64,000 bases of DNA from Sphingomonas sp. Leaf32. GTDB lineage: Bacteria; Pseudomonadota; Alphaproteobacteria; Sphingomonadales; Sphingomonadaceae. A program made the position numbers and the translations under genes. Position 1 is the stretch's first letter. Every line of letters starts with the position of its first letter. The stretch covers positions 521,510-585,509 of the forward strand of contig NZ_LMLA01000007.1 of the NCBI RefSeq assembly GCF_001421765.1, in the 5' to 3' direction. Below the pieces are notes generated by a model that was given only the letters and a program-made list of their open reading frames with translations, was not told the DNA's origin and did no database searches. This document shows, piece after piece, positions 27,599 to 35,257 of the stretch.

Positions 27599-27667
27599 TC
27601 CGGGTCGGCCAACGTCCGTGGGACACGACGGGCACCCCGCCAATCGACAGCCAATCGAGACAGGATC

Positions 27668-29599
27668 ATGACCATGACAGGCACGAAAGCGGGCGCGTTC
27701 GCGTCCGTCGATCGCCGCGCGTTCGTCGGCGGCGTCGGTATCACGCTGCTCGGACTCGGGAGCGGTGCCCGCGCCGGGACCGTGCTGGATGCCGGCCCAC
27801 GCTTCGGCTTCGCGCCGTCGCACGTGCCGGAAGGCTTCCTGCTCGACGGCAAGCCGTTCCAGATGCGCTCGGGCGAAATGCACCCCGCCCGCATTCCCCG
27901 CGCCTACTGGCAGCACCGGATCAGGATGGCCAAGGCGATGGGCCTCAACACCATCGCGATCTACGTCATGTGGAATTACCACGAGACGGCACCGGGGACG
28001 TTCGACTTCACGTCCGACAACCGTGATATCGCCGCCTTCATCCGGCTCTGCGCGGCGGAGGGGATGCTCGTCTATCTGCGGCCCGGTCCCTATGTCTGCG
28101 GCGAGTGGGATCTGGGCGGACTGCCCGCCTATCTGCTCAAGGTGCCGGGCATCCGGCTGCGCCATCGCGACGACGCGACCTATATGGGCGCGGCCGAACG
28201 CTATATCGATCGTCTGGCCACGATCGTCCGCCCGTTGATGATCGACCGGGGCGGGCCGATCGCGATGGTGCAGATCGAGAATGAATATGCCTCGTTCAGC
28301 ACCGATCCGGCCTATCTTCCCGCCATTCGCGGGATGTGGACGAAGCGCGGTTTTCGGGGACCGTTCAGCACCTCGGATGGATTGGAACAGGTGCAGAAGG
28401 CGGGAACCTACCTTGCCGACACGGCCCTCGGCCTTGACGGCAGTACCGATATCGAGGCGGCGCAGCGGATCACAAACGGGGCGCCGGTCTGGATCGGCGA
28501 AGGCTATCCCGGATGGCTGACGCACTGGGGCGATCCGAAATTCGCGGCCGCCGACTATACCGATCTATTGCGTCGGTGGATGCGCGAACGTCGGTCGTTC
28601 AACCTCTACGTCGTGCATGGCGGCACCAATTTCGGCTTCACCGCGGGGGCCAACGCGAACAATGACGGGTCGAAATTCGAACCCAGCCTGACCAGCTACG
28701 ATTATGGCGCGCCGATCGCCGAGGGCGGTGACGCGACGGCGCAATATCATGCCATGCGGCGGATCATCACCGATCATGTCGGCACGACGCTCCCGGCGAT
28801 GCCGCCCCTGCCGGCTCGCATCGCCTTCCCCACGGTCCGCACCGTGCCGCGCGGTTCGCTGTGGGCGGCGCTGCCCGATCCCGTGACGGTGGCGACGCCC
28901 GGCCCGATGGAACTGGTGCTGGGACAGACCGAGGGGATGATCCTCTATCGGCACATGCTGAAGCCCGGAATCGCCGGCGACCTGCGGATCGACGGGTTGC
29001 ACGACGAGGCGCTGGTTCTGATCGACGGCGTCCCGGTCGGCAACCTGTCGCGCGTCGCCGCATCGAAGGCCCCGGCATCGCTTCCGGTTCCGCCGTCATC
29101 CGACGGCAAGGCCCGCCGGCTCGACATCCTCGTCTATCCGTTCGGTCGGGTGAATTTCGGCCGCTACATGGAGGACCGGAAGGGCATTCTCGGCAAGGTG
29201 GCGATCGGAGCCGACGCCCTGACCGTATGGTCGGTCTACGGCCTGCCGCTGGACGATGCCCATCGCGCCGCCAGCCTCGCGGCGACGACCCGTCCGGGTG
29301 GACTGTTCCACACCGCCGACTTCACGCTGGAAGCGGTCGGGGACACCTTTATCGACATGGCGGACTGGAAACTGGGTTTCCTTTGGATCAACGGCCACCT
29401 GCTCGGCCGCCATTGCGCGCTGGGGCCGCAGACCCGCCTCTTTTGCCCCGCCGATTGGCTCGTGAAAGGCAGGAACCGGGCCATCGTTTTCGACCTGTAT
29501 GCATCGTCGGGCGCAATCCGCGGTCTGCTGCTGTCGGACACCATGCAGGCGGATCGGGACACCGGCGATCTCGCCCGCAAAAGCGGCGAGTCCTCCTGA
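27668..29599 (+). CDS. Glycoside hydrolase family 35 beta-galactosidase
   Basis: The 643-residue enzyme carries a twin-arginine-like start (VDRRAFVGGVGITLLGLGSGARA), so it is probably folded before export. The GH35 hallmarks are GFLLDGKPFQMRSGEMHPARIP, NTIAIYVMWNYHE, LRPGPYVCGEWDLGGLP and the acid/base QIENEY (Glu206). The probable nucleophile is Glu278 in WIGEGYPGWLTHWG; the usual form has an aromatic after the Glu, so this variant is slightly unusual. VVHGGTNFGFTAGAN confirms the family. C-terminal beta domains follow. It releases terminal beta-galactose, which fits the receptor operon just upstream (113 bp). Confidence 0.93.
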   Translation: MTMTGTKAGAFASVDRRAFVGGVGITLLGLGSGARAGTVLDAGPRFGFAPSHVPEGFLLDGKPFQMRSGEMHPARIPRAYWQHRIRMAKAMGLNTIAIYVMWNYHETAPGTFDFTSDNRDIAAFIRLCAAEGMLVYLRPGPYVCGEWDLGGLPAYLLKVPGIRLRHRDDATYMGAAERYIDRLATIVRPLMIDRGGPIAMVQIENEYASFSTDPAYLPAIRGMWTKRGFRGPFSTSDGLEQVQKAGTYLADTALGLDGSTDIEAAQRITNGAPVWIGEGYPGWLTHWGDPKFAAADYTDLLRRWMRERRSFNLYVVHGGTNFGFTAGANANNDGSKFEPSLTSYDYGAPIAEGGDATAQYHAMRRIITDHVGTTLPAMPPLPARIAFPTVRTVPRGSLWAALPDPVTVATPGPMELVLGQTEGMILYRHMLKPGIAGDLRIDGLHDEALVLIDGVPVGNLSRVAASKAPASLPVPPSSDGKARRLDILVYPFGRVNFGRYMEDRKGILGKVAIGADALTVWSVYGLPLDDAHRAASLAATTRPGGLFHTADFTLEAVGDTFIDMADWKLGFLWINGHLLGRHCALGPQTRLFCPADWLVKGRNRAIVFDLYASSGAIRGLLLSDTMQADRDTGDLARKSGESS

Positions 29600-29616
29600 G
29601 GCGAAAGGCGACCACG

Positions 29617-29730
29617 ATGGCGAGGCAATGGGTCAACAACCGCGACGGGATCTTCCAAATCGCCGATCACAGCATCTTCGGGGCTGCCGCCAGATTGCGG
29701 GCATCGCTGCATAAAGTACTGCCTTCATGA
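29617..29730 (+). CDS. Short unidentified frame after the GH35 gene (37 residues)
   Basis: An ATG frame starting MARQWVNNRDGIFQIADHSI begins 17 bp after the GH35 stop. It could be a real small protein or the head of a gene cut by the relic region that follows. I do not recognise it. Confidence 0.25.
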   Translation: MARQWVNNRDGIFQIADHSIFGAAARLRASLHKVLPS

Positions 29731-29859
29731 CGACAGGCTAACGTTCCCGCTTCCGATTGAGTGTCCGGATTCGCCTAGTTGCGTTGGAGAAGTGCTGAAT
29801 CCCGATGACCTGCTGCCCGTTTTCTGGACCGCTTTGAGCTGGAAAATTCCGGTTATGAA

Positions 29860-30112
29860 GGAAGGCCATTGTATCCGCAGGGTCGAGCCTGGACGCAGCG
29901 GGACGAACAACCGGCTGTTCCTGGAGGCGGTGTCGTGGATCGCGCGCACGGGTAGTGCGTGGCGAGATCTGCTGGTGCATATCGGTAACTGGAGCACGGC
30001 CTTTCGCCGGTTTCGCGACTGGCGCGCCGCCGATGTGTTCAAGCGGATATTCGATGCCTGCTCGGACGAGCCAGACATGGAATATGCGATGGTCGATCGG
30101 CGACCGCTAATA
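29860..30112 (+). pseudogene. IS5-family transposase fragment
   Basis: The frame with PGRSGTNNRLFLEAVSWIAR, TGSAWRDLLVHIGNWSTAF and RRFRDWRAADVFKRIFDACS is the N-terminal part of an IS5-group transposase. It reads to EYAMVD and then changes abruptly. The usual N-terminal start is degenerate and the whole DDE catalytic part is missing. Confidence 0.8.
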
Positions 30113-30117
30113 TGAGG

Positions 30118-30204
30118 CTGGCAACCCTGTGGCCTGAGGCAGATATCTACCTTTACGAAGCGAAGAACGGTGGTCGTAATCTTGTCGGTGCGCGGGCCGT
30201 TTAA
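30118..30204 (+). pseudogene. C-terminal tail of a GGDEF (diguanylate cyclase) protein
   Basis: Immediately after the transposase fragment, one frame reads ATLWPEADIYLYEAKNGGRN and stops at TAA 30202-30204. A-D-x-x-L-Y-x-A-K-x-x-G-R-N is the standard C-terminal helix of GGDEF domains. Only about 28 codons remain, so this is a relic of a gene cut by the IS insertion or a deletion. Confidence 0.6.
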
Positions 30205-30300
30205 GTTGAATTGTGGTTTTCTACAAATCAACGGCCCGCGAGACGGCCGCAGCCGTCTCGTTTGGGATCGATTTTTGGGAAACCTCGAGCCTTCCCAAAA
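30191..30300. repeat. Cluster of three perfect hairpins
   Basis: Three inverted repeats lie in 110 bp. CGCGGGCCGTT (30191-30201) pairs with AACGGCCCGCG (30230-30240). GAGACGGC (30240-30247) pairs with GCCGTCTC (30252-30259). TTTTGGGAA (30273-30281) pairs with TTCCCAAAA (30292-30300). The second is followed by GTTTGGG and could be the terminator of the lost GGDEF gene. Confidence 0.6.
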
Positions 30301-30509
30301 CATCAGCCAAGCATCAAACGGGAATCTGTTCATGGCGGAATTGAAGAAGTCGTCGCCACGGCAACGGTGAAACGAGTTCATCTCGTTCAGCGCACCGACG
30401 ACATAGGTCATCTATCGGGGGAGGCCAGTCTCGGAGCCGTTCAAGACGCTCTGCTGATCGCGCGCCGTAGTGGATCAGCCCTCCGCTACACTCTCGGCGC
30501 CGAGCACGC

Positions 30510-30662
30510 GTGGCCGATCTTGCCGCCTTCAAGAATTGGGGGCTGGAAAACAAGCCCGCGATGATCTTCGGCATGAACGCAATGCACGGATTTCGGGTGG
30601 TTTACGGTCATCAAGCGAAGCGGTTCTGGTTCGATCGCTCCCGCTGCGCTGTTCCCGCATGA
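30510..30662 (+). pseudogene. Possible C-terminal fragment of a retropepsin-like aspartyl protease
   Basis: A 50-codon frame reads VADLAAFKNWGLENKPAMIF then GMNAMHGFRVVYGHQAKRFW. The L-x-x-x-P-A-x-x-x-G-M-(D/N)-x-(L/M) pattern resembles the end of bacterial retropepsin-like proteases. No upstream part is found, so it would be a relic. The match is weak. Confidence 0.3.
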
Positions 30663-30669
30663 TCCATCA

Positions 30670-31833
30670 TTATCGAAGCACGAGAACGTCGTTCGATACC
30701 CGAGCGCCAGGCACCTGCGCACGGAAGGTCGCCGGTAACGGGTGAACTAAGGCCAGCATACCCCCATGTGCCTGCACGACTTGGCGCGCCAGGCTGAGCC
30801 CTATCCCGCTTCCACTGGATTTGGAGGTGTAGAAGGGGCGGAAGATGACATGCACGCGATCCGGCGGGATGCCGGGTCCATTGTCCCTCACCTCGAAGGT
30901 GAGAACGTCATCGTCCACAGTGGCGCGGATATCGACCCGACCGGATGCGACGCCGCCCTGCTGGATCGCCTCGACGGCGTTTTGCAGCAACGCCCATATC
31001 GCCTGGTTAAGCTGGTCGCGATCGATCTCCGCACATAGGTCGGATGCGACATCGATCGAAAGACCGACGTCCGGCCAGCGGCTTACGAACAGCCGCGCAA
31101 TGTCGTCGATCATCTCCTCGATCGACACGGTCAGTCGTAAGGGCGGCGGCAGGCGGGCCAGTTCGCGATAGGCTTCGGTGAATCGCCGCAGCCCTTCGGC
31201 ATGCCGCGCGAGCGTCGTCAGGATTTCGGTAAGCAGGGCGGAATCCTCGTCACGAGCCTCCGCTGCAGCGATGCCGCACTCGGCCAGCGACACGATAGGC
31301 ACCAGCCCGTTGAGCATCTCGTGGCCGAGTACCTGGATCATCTCGGCGCTGGCGCGCGCTTCGGCGGTACGCTCCTCGCTCTCGACGTCGATCAGCGCCA
31401 CGACCGACCGGTCGCCGACCTCTACCCTGTCGGCACGCCAAGTCCTGCCGGCATGACGCAGGCGGGTGGCATCGCGGTCGAACAGCGGAACGGGCGGCGG
31501 CAATATCCGGTCGTCGGTCGCGAAGAGCCGGCGTGCCGCCCGGTTCATCGTCCGCGCGGTCGTTCCGTTCACCAGTACCAGCGGGGTAGGTGAGGCATCG
31601 AGCAGCAGGTGATGGGCGACTTGCGCCCCGTCGGGTGAGCTGGATGCCGTGATCGACACGACCTGATGGCGCCTGACCAGGAACAGATTGGCGGCAAGCA
31701 GCCACACCAGCAACAGGAAGGTGCCGAACAATGCCAACCATAGACCATGCGTTCCGGCCGCTCCAGCCGTCGCCCCACACAGGCCCAGCCCCGACCCGAT
31801 CAGCAGGGCATGCCCCTCCCGTCTAGAGACCAT
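30670..31833 (-). CDS. Two-component sensor histidine kinase
   Basis: The 387-residue membrane kinase has two N-terminal helices (ALLIGSGLGLCGATAGAAG; LWLALFGTFLLLVWLLAANLF) and a PAS-like linker. The phosphoacceptor box follows (ASAEMIQVLGHEMLNGLVPI), then the ATP-binding domain with N box LLQNAVEAIQ, G1 VRDNGPGIPPD and G2 SGSGIGLSLARQV. It overlaps the response-regulator gene by 11 bp and is probably its cognate kinase. The periplasmic loop is very short, so it may sense membrane stress or intramembrane signals. Confidence 0.92.
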   Translation of the reverse strand: MVSRREGHALLIGSGLGLCGATAGAAGTHGLWLALFGTFLLLVWLLAANLFLVRRHQVVSITASSSPDGAQVAHHLLLDASPTPLVLVNGTTARTMNRAARRLFATDDRILPPPVPLFDRDATRLRHAGRTWRADRVEVGDRSVVALIDVESEERTAEARASAEMIQVLGHEMLNGLVPIVSLAECGIAAAEARDEDSALLTEILTTLARHAEGLRRFTEAYRELARLPPPLRLTVSIEEMIDDIARLFVSRWPDVGLSIDVASDLCAEIDRDQLNQAIWALLQNAVEAIQQGGVASGRVDIRATVDDDVLTFEVRDNGPGIPPDRVHVIFRPFYTSKSSGSGIGLSLARQVVQAHGGMLALVHPLPATFRAQVPGARVSNDVLVLR

Positions 31834-33127
31834 GCTGCGCCATCCGACGATAAAGGGTGCCCCGGCTGAGGCCCAATGCCGCGGCAGCCCGTGACACGTT
31901 GTGGCGATGCTCCTTCAACGCAGCTTCGATCATCAGTTTTTCGGCATCCTGCATCCCGAATGCCGGTGCGGTCTTGCCTCCAGCATTGGCGACCAAGGTG
32001 GTCGGCCTGATCGCTGCGACGTCGATCAGGCCATCGTCCGACAGCAGCACCGCGCGCTCGATCGCCAGCGCCAGCCCGCGCACCTCGTCCGGCCAGTCCG
32101 CGATGGCGACGAACGCCTCCGCCGCTGGCGTGAGCCGTGGCGCAGGATAACCGTAGGTTTCACCGGCGACACTTGCGAAATGCCGCGCGAGCAGCACCGC
32201 GTCATCACGACGCTCCGCAAGAGGCGGCACCGGGATTTCGATCGTGCAGAGGCGCCGACGCAGCGCGGGCGAGAGCGGCGCGACAGCGTCGACGATCGTT
32301 ATGCAGCGCAGGCGTGGCATCAACCGCTGGAGCAGCCGTACCTGTGCCTGCGGGTCCAGTCGATCGGCATGGCATAGCACGATCGTACCGGTAGCATCGT
32401 CCAGGGCGGATAATTGATCGGAATCGGTGACGTCGATCCGGCGCGGCTTGGTCCCCGCGTCGGCGGATGCCGCATGAAGCGCTTCGGCGACCAGCGAGCG
32501 TCCAGTGCCGGATGCCCCGGTGACACACACGGAGGCGATCGTCGGTCCGACACGCCGGACGAGCGCACGGACGCGCTCGATCGCTGTCGATGTACCGATC
32601 AGCGCGCTGCCACCTGATGGGCCGATGGCTGCGGGTCGGTGTGCCGATCCACCGCCGACGCTTCGCCTGATCGCGGCGTCGACCTTGCCGAGCAGGTCGT
32701 CCTTTCGCCACGGCTTCATGATGAAGTCGCGCGCGCCCGCCTGCATGGCTGTGACGGCGATGCGGATGCCGCTGTGCGCCGTGATGACCACGACGCAGGC
32801 ATGGGGATCGTCCGCGACGATCCGAGCGAGACAGGCCAGCCCCTCCTTACCGTCCGCGCGACCCGCCGTGAAGTTCATGTCGAGCAGGATCGCATCGTAG
32901 CGGCGACGCGCAAGCATCGAATAGGCGGTGGCAGGGTCGGCGGCGATCTCCAGAACATGTCCGGCCAGCCGGAACAGGATCTCCGTCGTTCGACTAACGA
33001 CCGGATCGTCCTCGATCAGAAGGATCGCGCGAGGACTTGACTCGCGATCGGGATGTCCGCCGGCGGGCATTGTGTTCAACGACGACAGGTCGTCTGTTCG
33101 CGGCATCGATGAAATCCGTTCATTCAT
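31823..33127 (-). CDS. NtrC-like response regulator lacking the sigma-54 activation motifs
   Basis: The 434-residue protein has a receiver domain (AILLIEDDPVV, phospho-acceptor in ILLDMNFTAG, VVITAHSG, KPWRKDD), a central AAA+-like domain and a Fis-type helix-turn-helix at the C terminus (EHRHNVSRAAAALGLSRGTLYRRM). The central domain keeps a Walker-A-like GASGTGRS (Lys replaced by Arg) but lacks the GAFTGA loop. The Walker B acidic pair is replaced (TIVLCHADRLD). It should therefore not activate sigma-54 polymerase. It probably acts as an ordinary repressor or activator of the divergent exporter operon. ATG 33127 is selected as the first Met before the receiver with a plausible N-terminal tail. 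Confidence 0.88.
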   Translation of the reverse strand: MNERISSMPRTDDLSSLNTMPAGGHPDRESSPRAILLIEDDPVVSRTTEILFRLAGHVLEIAADPATAYSMLARRRYDAILLDMNFTAGRADGKEGLACLARIVADDPHACVVVITAHSGIRIAVTAMQAGARDFIMKPWRKDDLLGKVDAAIRRSVGGGSAHRPAAIGPSGGSALIGTSTAIERVRALVRRVGPTIASVCVTGASGTGRSLVAEALHAASADAGTKPRRIDVTDSDQLSALDDATGTIVLCHADRLDPQAQVRLLQRLMPRLRCITIVDAVAPLSPALRRRLCTIEIPVPPLAERRDDAVLLARHFASVAGETYGYPAPRLTPAAEAFVAIADWPDEVRGLALAIERAVLLSDDGLIDVAAIRPTTLVANAGGKTAPAFGMQDAEKLMIEAALKEHRHNVSRAAAALGLSRGTLYRRMAQHGL

Positions 33128-33218
33128 AGCAACTTGGCTTTTTAGACCGTGGACAGAGACATCAGTCTTCATGATGACGGAACATCCCGCATACACAACA
33201 CCCATTCCGGGTGCTGCA

Positions 33219-34454
33219 ATGGACAGCCGGATCGAACGACCCAAGCCACCGTGGTGGCGCAGGCGACCCGCGCTGATCGCGCTGGCTCTGCTGATCGCCA
33301 TGCTGGCAATCTGGCGGTCCCTCCCTGAAAATGGCTCGACTGATATCGCCACCGCCGACATCGAAACGGGCGAAGTCGTGCGTGCGCCATTCGACGATTA
33401 TCTGCCGGTCCGGACCACCGTCGCTCCCGAGATCACGACGTTGGTCGGCGTGCTGTCGGGCGGACAGGTCGAGCGACTGCTGGTGCAGGACGGCGCAATG
33501 GTGACGGAGGGACAGCCCCTCGCGACGCTCGCCAATCCGGAATTGAAGCTCGACGTGCTGACTCGTGAGGCGCAGATCGCCAGCCAGCTAGGCCAGGTCG
33601 CAGGCGAGGGACTGGGGATCGAACGCAACCGCCTCGATCGGGTGGGTCAGGTGGCTCAGGCCGAATACGACCTCATCAAGGCGCGCCGCGATCTCGCCAT
33701 CCGCCAGCAACTTCACGATCAGGGCTTCCTGTCCGACGCCGGCGTAAAGAGCTTCCAGGAAGAGGCCGCCTATCAGGAAAAGCGACTGGCCCAGCTGCAA
33801 TCGGGGCATGCCACAGAGGTCCGGATCACCGCCACGCAGGGGCGGCGGCTCGCTGACACGCAAGGGCGCCTGTCGGGCAATTTCGCGGCGGTGCGCGCCG
33901 GACTCGACGCGCTGACGATCCACGCCCCGGCAACCGGTCGCCTGACCAACTTTATGCTGCAACCGGGCCAGACGCTGAAGCCGGGAAACCCCGCAGGCCA
34001 GATCGACAGTGAAGGCGCGTGGAAGCTGATCGCCGACGTGGACGAATATTATCTCGGCCGTGTCGCGGTCGGGCAGAAGGCGCAGGCGGGTGATGCGCAC
34101 GCAACGGTCAGCAAGGTATTGTCGGCGGTCAAGGATGGGCGTTTCCGCGTCGAGCTGACTTTCGACGGTCGCGCCCCGGCCGGGCTGAACCGGGGGCAGA
34201 CGCTCGATATCCGCATCACGCTGGGGGTCGCGTCCCAGGCGTTCCTGGCCCCGGTCGGTGGCTGGCTGGAGGCGGGTGGCGGCACGTCCGCCTTCGTCTT
34301 GGATGCAGATGGCGCTCACGCCCGACGGCGCACGATCAAGACCGGCCGCCGTAATCCGGAACAGGTCGAGGTGCTGTCCGGCCTCTCCTCCGGCGAGCGC
34401 ATTGTCACCTCCAACACCGCGTCCGTGAAGGGCGACATCCTCAACATCCGCTGA
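33219..34454 (+). CDS. HlyD-type periplasmic adaptor of an ABC exporter
   Basis: The membrane-fusion protein (about 411 residues) has one N-terminal membrane helix (PALIALALLIAMLAIW), a biotinyl-lipoyl half motif (LLVQDGAMVTEGQPLATLAN), a long alpha-hairpin (residues about 110-220) and beta-barrel segments (LTIHAPATGRLTNFMLQPGQ, then LSGLSSGERIVTSNTASVKG). It couples the ABC transporter below to an outer-membrane channel. The family usually starts MDxxIxRP, favouring ATG 33219 over ATG 33171. It heads an operon with the ATPase and FtsX-type permease and diverges from the two-component genes. Confidence 0.9.
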   Translation: MDSRIERPKPPWWRRRPALIALALLIAMLAIWRSLPENGSTDIATADIETGEVVRAPFDDYLPVRTTVAPEITTLVGVLSGGQVERLLVQDGAMVTEGQPLATLANPELKLDVLTREAQIASQLGQVAGEGLGIERNRLDRVGQVAQAEYDLIKARRDLAIRQQLHDQGFLSDAGVKSFQEEAAYQEKRLAQLQSGHATEVRITATQGRRLADTQGRLSGNFAAVRAGLDALTIHAPATGRLTNFMLQPGQTLKPGNPAGQIDSEGAWKLIADVDEYYLGRVAVGQKAQAGDAHATVSKVLSAVKDGRFRVELTFDGRAPAGLNRGQTLDIRITLGVASQAFLAPVGGWLEAGGGTSAFVLDADGAHARRRTIKTGRRNPEQVEVLSGLSSGERIVTSNTASVKGDILNIR

Positions 34455-34465
34455 AAGGCCCGTCC

Positions 34466-35143
<678 letters not shown>

Positions 35144-35146
35144 GCG

Positions 35147-35257
35147 ATGAAAAGGACCACCAACATGGCGCATCTCGCCGCGCGTCACCGTCGTGGGCAG
35201 CGCAACCACCCGCGTCGCCTGCTACTGACCTTCCTCTTGTCCGGATATGCGCGATGA
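35147..35257 (+). CDS. Small basic ORF between ATPase and permease genes (36 residues)
   Basis: An ATG frame starting 3 bp after the ATPase stop encodes MKRTTNMAHLAARHRRGQRN and a short leucine-rich tail. Its TGA overlaps the permease ATG (ATGA). The coupling suggests that translation passes through this frame into the permease, but whether the peptide has a function is unknown. Confidence 0.35.
   Translation: MKRTTNMAHLAARHRRGQRNHPRRLLLTFLLSGYAR

Noticed and set aside
24495..27635. A 1046-codon minus-strand frame over the TonB-dependent receptor
   Set aside because: The receptor on the plus strand has complete domains and a signal peptide; the antisense frame has none.
31823..33361. A longer start for the NtrC-like regulator at 33361
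   Set aside because: The extra N terminus would overlap the divergent HlyD gene and encodes no recognisable domain. ATG 33127 leaves a normal short tail before the receiver.
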